This document shows, one piece after another, positions 52,801 through 62,100 of a stretch of DNA of 64,000 nt. Below the pieces are notes generated by a model. That model was given only the letters and a program-made list of their open reading frames with translations. It was not told the DNA's origin and did not search any database. The translations under genes and the position numbers were made by a program. This DNA is from Symbiodinium kawagutii (taxonomy: Eukaryota > Sar > Dinophyceae > Suessiales > Symbiodiniaceae): NCBI GenBank assembly GCA_009767595.1, contig VSDK01018320.1, positions 195,560-259,559 of the forward strand, in the 5' to 3' direction. Numbering within the stretch: position 1 is the stretch's first letter; each line of letters begins with the position of its first letter.

Positions 52801-55800
52801 CCATGGGCCATGATAGTTTCGACTTTGACCAGGGGTATAACTCAGGCAACCAACCAACAGCTGGGGGGTTGAAGACTGCCAATCTGAGCAAGCGACTCCC
52901 ATCCTTTTGGCGAGTTCTCTCCATTCATCCTTTCCCTCGGCGCACTGCAGCCACAATGACAATGACAACCAACAAGAATGGCACCTCCACCACCTCCACC
53001 ACCACCACCACCAGTAACAACAACAACTACTACTACTACTGCTGCTACTACTACTGCTGCTGCTGCTACTACTACTACTACTACAACTACAACTACAAGA
53101 GCCTCAACTCGCTGTTTACTTGCGAAACAATCGCCCTGTTTGACCCAGTGCCCAACTTTTGCCGGTGTAGGGGTCTGATGCCTAAATATGGATTACAAAC
53201 ACGTTCTGATGGCTTACATAAATCTTGATTCTATACATGAAGTTACGTATTACATATCCGGTCTACATATAGATATCTTTGGGTATCCATTCAGCAATAG
53301 AGAGTCCCGCAGTAAGCCCAAATCGATCCGCTCTGTAAAAGCACCCCCTGGTTGAAGGTGAAACACCTCAAGTTTGTTGATCCACCAAACGCAACAGCTG
53401 AGTGCCTTCAAATGATCACCAACAATCAAACAATCACCACCACTAACGGCACGAGATGTGGTTTCTCAAAATAGGGAAGCCCCGAAGTTATGCTTAGTCA
53501 AATACGATACATGATTACTACAAAGGATGACTTGGGGGTACCCCAGCTACTAAGAAGCCACCAAACCTGTCAGCACCAGTGAAGTCACCAGTGACCCCGA
53601 GGCCAGTGGAGATGATGCGCGCAACGCTGGGCACGTTGCTGCCGCTCGGCCTCCACCGCTGGATCCTTCCGAACTGAGACGCTGACGAGCCGTGATTGGA
53701 CGAGCTTCCTGGGCGACGGGTGGTCGTTGGTTATGCGGCGGCGTTGGCATAGCCGCAAGGGAAGGTTCCCTTGCTGATGGCTTGGACACTGGGAAACAAA
53801 TTGGGTTGGCATTAACACCATGAGATGATTAAAACCATGAGACGAAACAGTTCTGAGCCAGTTGTTAACACTTACTATCCAGCGACCATTGGTGTCAGAC
53901 AACATGTCTGCCGTCCAGATCATACATGTATTTCACGCGCTTACTCATGATATCTACAAACACTTGATTGTAGATCAGCAATAAGCTTCTGATCATATAC
54001 AATCTGGTTGATTCTATCACTTCCTAATAGCAACAAACTATTAATCATCAGCCATTGATCAACCACTAGTAGCTTAGTGCTAATAGTCTAATAGTGATAT
54101 AATCATTCACATCAACCGTCATTCACCACCTCAACCATCATTCCGAATCATTCCCCTCCCTTTTCCGCACTGCAAAAAAGTGCGGAGTCAGCGCCGAGAC
54201 ACATATTCTGCGGATCTGACAGTCGCATCAGGCAGCAGCAGAGCACCTCAGCCGCGGCTGCTGAAAACCACATGGTTGAGATGGTGAATGCCTGACACTG
54301 GTTGATTAGCGGTTAGTAACTGGTTGATTAGCGATTGATGAATACTAATATAAATGCATTGTTATATAACTATAATCACTGATGAATGACCGGTTAATTT
54401 GTGGCTAAGCACTGGTCCACGAGGATGATTCTTAGTCTGGCGGATAGTGGTTCGTGACTAGGTTGGTGGTTGAGAATGGCCAGGATTCATGGTTGAAAGC
54501 AACAGACGTAATTAATAGATATTGATATATGGTTGTGGGGGCCCCGTGTGAACGCCATCGTTGGGATATTCACCCATCTAATTCCCTTTAGGACTAAGGA
54601 TATTAAACTGTCCCTAGTCACCCCTCCCAGTGGTGGTTGGTTACAACTTTTTACCGGCTGTCACCCGTATCTCTAACCATTGAGCATGGATGTTCACGGA
54701 CCTTTGTTTTACATTGGTGGCCTCCTGGTTTTTGCCTCAAGCGACAGCAGAAACAATACCAGAGATATGCGACACGGTTCCTGGTGCACCAATGCCATTC
54801 GGTGGTCCCATTGACCACTCTGATGCTGTGTCCATAGTGACGTATGCCGTATGCGTCAATGATATCAAATAACAAAACGTTCTTGTGTATCTATGGCGAT
54901 GTGTGATGAGACAAAACACGTAGTTATGCATGTATTTGTTATGATAGCCCGTCAGTTTACATCAGCATGCGTGTCAACAAAAGCACATTGTTCTTGATCT
55001 TTGCGTTGGTGCAAGAGTGGAATCCACATTTGGTGCAACACAAATGACGCTTTATGCCATGAAAATTAACATCGGAATATCATGATAGCAAAATGATCGC
55101 ACTCACTGATACAGAAAGATCACAATCACTGATACCATTTTGGTTCAATGCTGCAAGTACAGAACTGCGAACAAAATAAAAACATGTCCGGAACATGCCC
55201 CCAACACTGCGACAAACCAGCTAGCCCCTACTACCAATGATTAAGCAGGGAGGTCCGCAACCACTTACTTTGACACCAACTGCAATAAACATCTTCAAGA
55301 GTAATGGACATCGTCTGAATCGAGACTGCTGGACTCAACGTGGGAACTCTTCCTCATCTCCTTGCTAATGTCTCCTGCACCAGCAATGACTCCTACTGTA
55401 TGTAATAGCGATCATGAGTGGACTAAACCTCATGATCACACCATAGTTATTTAAGTGGATTTTACCCTTTTGAACCCAATGAGCTCGGGCTTCACACCAC
55501 ATTCATTACACTACTTCTCAAGGGGTCAAGGGAGGTGGCGCCACGATCAATCCGCCGAATCCAAAATTTTTGGGCCCCCACGGACATGCGGCACTCGCTC
55601 TCACCGAAGACGCCCACCAGCTGCCGACATTGCATGGAGGTCAGGAAGAGGCGGTCCTGGACCAGCGATCTGCTTACAGCGTTGTCGTCGAATTGATGCT
55701 TTCTCAAGTCACGGGGGACCCCCGATAGAGGATTATAATGGTTAATAAGTGGTAATCATGGGGGATAATCACCAACAACGATGGTTAAACAACTACCGTT

Positions 55801-56084
55801 TGGTTCTTCTCAATATATGTATGGGTGAGCTATGCATGAGCACCTGAATACGTATACACCAATGCTAGCATCAAAGTGAGCTTTCTACAACAGTTGAAAA
55901 AACTGGAACTACTGGCCATGAGGGACAAGTGAACACAAGGTTCATTGTTGAGGTTGTCATAGCCCTCCAACTTATCAAACATTTTCAGTCATCGCTGATA
56001 GCCCCCGCTCGGTGCTGGCAATCAAAAATTGTACATGCACATATGCATGTATAAACAACATTAACATTTACAAGCACACACGCA

Positions 56085-56118
<34 letters not shown>

Positions 56119-56119
56119 C

Positions 56120-56199
<80 letters not shown>

Positions 56200-59100
56200 T
56201 ATATATGTAAGCTGTGTGTCTGATTTTTTCAGTGCCTGTGTTTCCTATACATCCCCGGGAAGCCCATGAGTCCCAGAAGGGGAGGCCTGGGCATGGCATC
56301 TGACCATGCGCCATCCCAGAAAGGGCTAAGGGGAAAATCTACGTTGCAACCCCCTGGAACTGCTGGTCAAAACAACTAATGATAAACCATACTAAAGCCA
56401 ACCATTCACCATCAGTTAACCAGCCATTGACTAGTGATAAACCCATCAACTAGTGATAAACCATACTAAAGCCAACCATTCACCATCACTTACCCAGCCA
56501 TTCACCAACCATTTTCCCATCCACCGCAGTGACACACGCATCGGGTTGCCCGGCCGAAACCCCTTGTAGCACATGAACTTTGGCTCGCGGAGCGAGCGGT
56601 GCCTCTTACGAGCTTCGGTGAGAGGTTGTGGTTCGACCAGCCATGACGTGTCTGGTCGTTTCTCAAGGCTGTTTGGGAAGCCCCAAAGTTATGGTTGAGT
56701 AATCACATTATGGTGATTCTGGTTGGTTTATTGTGGTTGGTTTATTATGGTTTATTTCTATACAATACTACACATGTTGATATTTACTATACTATAAATG
56801 GTTGACAATGGCTATTGACAAGGGGGATAATGAACCAATAGTAGGGGACATACTAAGTGTAGTGATTGGAATTCATGACTATAGTTATGGTGAATATGAA
56901 ATGATGACTGGGGATACCCCCATGACTTGAGAAACACCCATCTAAAACATTAAGCATCTCACAAACAATCCACGGGTTTAACCATACTAAGAGTCATTCT
57001 TGACAGCAATTGTTTGAATTATTGATCTATGAAGAATCGATCATACTGTTGGTGCTGTAAAAGTGGATGGGATCAAAGAAACAAGTCACTAACAAACATC
57101 AGTCATGGATAAAGGCCCAAGTGGTGGAGAATTTAGTCAACCATTTGGTGATCAAAAGTGAATGTCAGAAGAGTTGCCGCTCTCCATGTGATGTGTTCCT
57201 GTTGGGGCTCAGAATTACCCTTGGCTCACCTGCATCCAGTTGCTCCAGCGGGCGTTATCCTCTGCACCACTGCAGTTGGTACAAAGCAATAATGTGTACA
57301 TCTCTATTCTACGAATCTATGTGTATCTGTTGGCATAAAGGAACGCGTAATCGTACATGATATGGAATGCTTACATGGACAAACATTGGTGGCTTCTCAA
57401 AACAGGGGTACCCCCAAAACATCCCCAAAACAACAGTGCGTGCTCGCCGGGACGTTTGCCGTGACCACAGCGCTACCGTCCCATGGGCCATCCCCAGGAT
57501 GGTGCAAGCCTCGAAACAACCAGTGGATATATGTGGGCCACCAAACCGATGGTTTCTCAAGCCATAGGGGTACCCAAAAATGCTTGACTTACTAGTTTAT
57601 TCCTAAAATGAATACAAACGGATTTGGGCCCCCTTTTTTGAGAAACACCCACATGTGGGCCACCAGACCGAGAATCTTGCCTCAATGACCAGTGTATATG
57701 GCCCGAAGAGTGAAACAATCATCTAAACTTGCTGTGCCCCCAACTCAGTTTGTGCGGTTTGGAAAAGCGAACGTCGTTTTCAGGGTTCCGTTCTCGGAAA
57801 AGAATGATTCACCATCCTAGAGAAATTGCCTAGGCCGCTGGGCGAATCCGCTTTGGCACATATTTCACGAAGGCATCCTGTAATTTGCCTCGCCCAAGTT
57901 GGTGGAGAATCACAAGCTCCATCACAATGGCAGTATCTTAAATTTGCTACGTGTTCATGGAGCTATTCCATGCTATCCCACCTGTTTCTGAATGCTTTCT
58001 GGGTGGTTGCAACGTTGTGGGGGAAGGGTACGTGTAGCAACAACGAATATCAAACCTTGAACCCAGCAACCAACGAACCACCACTTGGCACTACGACTCT
58101 GCCCCGTTGAACTCGTTGCACGCAAGGCACTTGCGATAGTTTCACCATCATGTCGTCCCACCTGTGCATCGCTTCAGTGGCCAACTTTTTCGTGCCAAGA
58201 AAGGTCCATAATAAAACTCTGCCTTGGCGATAGATTCCGGTTGGTGGTTGAACCACCCCTATGAAAAAATATGTTTGTCAACCAAGCATTTGTTAATCTT
58301 TACTAGGGAAAATAAAGAGTGTTTCAAACCACCAGGATTGCATGATCTTCTTAAAGACATTATCAACAATCATGACCATGCTTCGACAATTAGCACTCAC
58401 AGCTGTGCTTGTCAACAACTTGGTTTTCTCCACTTTGAAATGGAACATGTACAGTGGCGGCTTAGTATGGGTGGATCACACTCTTAACCACTTGTAAACT
58501 TCATTGCTCAACATGGATCATCAATTGTCATTGTCAATAATTTACCATAACCAACCATCATTCACGATCAGAATCAGCGTGAACCACTATTCACCATTTA
58601 TGATCATTGTCAACCACTATTGCTGGTTCTCGTTTGTAGCACTTGTTTTTCACCGCCAATTAACCATTGATTAGCCACCAATCAAATATCAACTAACCAC
58701 CAATCAAACATCAATCAACCAGCTCTGAACCACCAGGTTTCCATGAAATTCATCATCAAATCTTCAGTTCACCATGAAATTCACCCGTTAAAGCCACCAG
58801 TTGACAATGAACTTCACCACTTAAAGCACTTAAAGCCACCAGATCATCATCAAATTCACCAGCTAAAGCCACCATCTTCCATCCAATCCCACCACCCCTG
58901 AGCCACCACCGGCGCCAGCCACGGCTCCAGGTGCCCCCCCCCTGGGCGCTGGGCGCTTGCCTCTGCGCCGGCACCGGCAAGGCATCCAGCGCTGGGCGTC
59001 GCCAGGTGACGAAGTCCAGCTCCAGGGTCTCGAAGAACGGGAGGATCCTCAGAGAAGTGGGCAAAAGGTGGTAGGAATGGTTAGTTGACCACCATTGATT

Positions 59101-62100
59101 AACACCACTAGTAGTAATGAACCTCAAGGGGAAGCACTGGCAGTGAACTAGCAATAGCTGTGAGTAGTGAATTGTGAATTCACGAATAAATGTGTTCATA
59201 ATATATTCATAAATCTATAAAGATTATAGGAATCGTATATTTATAGGAATATATTCATAATATCAAGTGGAATTATTAATGATTATAGCGATTCGCTAGT
59301 GATAAAATAATCACTAATTTAACTAATAATTGTTAATACTTATTCATAGTGATAATAGTTATGATTATGATATAAACTAATTATTGTCAATAATAATCTA
59401 TTGTTCGAATATAGTGATATTGATTCGCTAATAGATATATAGGAATTATTAGTTTTTGGAGAATGTTTGATTCATATAGGCAGACTGTAATCACTAATAA
59501 ATACAATAGGAATATAATGGAATATATTAAGATTCTTAATATAGTGGAACTACTATCAATGAATAATCATCACGAGTTATTAATCTTAGTGAGTTCTTAG
59601 TCTTGTCCACGTGATATTATTAGTTCATTAGTAGATACATGTCACGTGGAAAAGAAGAGTAAACAATAACAGTAGCCAATCGATATGAATTCACTAAAAA
59701 ATGTATAGAAATATCAATGTACTGATAATGTTCACTGGATAATATAGGAATATAGTGATAACACTTATTGTAGGAATCAATATAATATCATTAAACAATC
59801 CAATTGAAATCATGGGAATATACCATTGCTAGCCATCATGAGGAATATAGCCAAATTAATTTCGTTAATTGTTCGTCCGAACATTGATTTAGCATGATTT
59901 AACCATCATTGACCATCATTGACCACTGCTAGCCATCATTACCACCATTTGGTTACACCACCCCTGGTAGCTCCAAACGGCTCACCTATTACAAGGGTAT
60001 AGGGATACCCCTGGCTCCTGGCCTCGCTCCCAACCAACGGCCAAATGAACCAGCAAATCCGCCGTACCCGTTGGTTAAGGGCCATGAAAGGGCCCCACAT
60101 GGCCCTACATGGCGGCCTTGCTACGGCCACCAGGCGGGGAGCCAAGGGACCAATCTGCCACAGATGTCATCACCAGGTTCTGGTGGGTGCAGTTGCGCAC
60201 CTGGGCATCAACTTTGTGTAGCTTGAAATGCCTGGTTGGTGGGTGGTCTCTCAAAATAGGGAACCCCAAAATGGTTGGTTTATTACTATTAATGGATCTT
60301 AAACTGGATGATTTGGGGCTACCCCTCTGGTTTCAACGCGCGTGAAACTCAACCAACCAATTGTTAATATGGGTTACTGTAACAATTACTAGGGAACATG
60401 TATGAAACATATTAGTCGACCAACCAATTGTTAATAATTACGAGGGAAAATAAGAAAAGTTTAAAACCGAAAACCAACAGCCAAATACAGTTTCATATGT
60501 TTTTGAGACTGATTTTATAGTCACAAACTGGAATATGGTTGAATGATTTAATTGACACATTGATGTATTCTACAATTCTCGTTGCACCTTTTTTGTCGTC
60601 GAGATAAATGTATATAGTTATATATAGTATAGTTGGCTGCAAGAAGGAAGGACAATTAAAACAATTACATTCACAACAACATCAGCCCAAACATCAAATG
60701 ACAAATAACAGCAGCAGCAGCAACGATGATTAGAATCACTACCATCAACATCAACCATGACACACACCAACAAATAACGATCATAACCGATGGCAATCGA
60801 TAACAAGCGATACTGTAACAACTGATGATAACAGCCAACAACAAATGGCACCAACAACCATGACAGGAGTCTAAGAGAACAGTTCAATACAGAAATTGAG
60901 GTCAACAATGCGGAAACCAAACCATGAAAGACCACCCATCATTGGGTGATGTTCCATTGCTCAGTGATTTTGAAAGAGATTCATGGAGGTGATCATCCCT
61001 AACAAACCTACAACTGGACGAATATCGGGAATGAACATGACCTCCATGTCATGCTGCGCCCGGCATGCAACCGAGCAATGTTCGAAAGGTCGGTCGTGTC
61101 AATGCTAGCTGCATACCCAACCGCTGTTGGTCCAACCACCCTGGCTACATGCAACCACCGATGAATCCTCAAAGTTTAGCCTGGCGACTTAACCTACAAC
61201 GGCTCCCAGCAGTCGCCAGGTAACTCGGCCGTCAGGAAACGTTTATGAAGTATCGGGATCGTTGGCAATAGACGGTGATTGGCCATCAACGGTCGTTCCT
61301 CTCAACCATTGTTGCTTTTCCAACGTTGCTGTTGGGGTACAACCAATCAATACTCTCCATTAACCGTTCCCATCACCCGTTAGGGCCGTGATCAACCATG
61401 TCAACCTTCCTACTCTTTGAACAGCCACTTGTGTGGTATGGTATCAGGCTTGCTTATCAACCTTGCTTATCAACCTTGGTTGTCAACCTTGCTTATCAAC
61501 CTTGATTGTCAACCTTGCTCATCAACTTTTACTATTAACCATTTCTATCAACTTTCCCACTCTCCAGTCCCCCAGCCTTCGCCCACCCCCTCCGCATCGC
61601 CCCGTCGCAAGCAAGCCGAGTGACACTGGACCAGTTTCCGAACCTCAGTGGCCCGCGCAACCGGAGACGACCAAACCAACAACGGATGCTGCTGGAACAT
61701 GGCAGGCCCCAGCTGGGAAATGAGCTTTGACTCAGGTGAATGATCATGTTCCACCAGCTCAAATGATACGTCACCAGTTGTGAGATATGTCCATCAAGTG
61801 AGGTGAATGATCATAACTGGTTGGTGGACCACCCCTATGAAAAATATGCTTGTCAACCAACCAATGGTTAACAAATACTAGGGAAAATAAAAAAGGGTTT
61901 GAAACCACCAGCCAGATGATAATGATCATGGAACTTTAGTGAAAATGAAAAGTGATCATCATCGACTGATAATCAGTTTGGTGATATGCCATGTTCCACC
62001 AGCTTTAATGATATATCAGCTGAGGTGAATGCCATGTTCCATCTGTAGTGAGTTTCCCAGCTGGGAAACCGCGTTTCAACTGGATGTAGAAGTGCAACGC

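Noticed and set aside
56012..56269. 85-codon frame of Ser-Ile-Tyr-Leu repeats
   Set aside because: Translation of the TCTA microsatellite.
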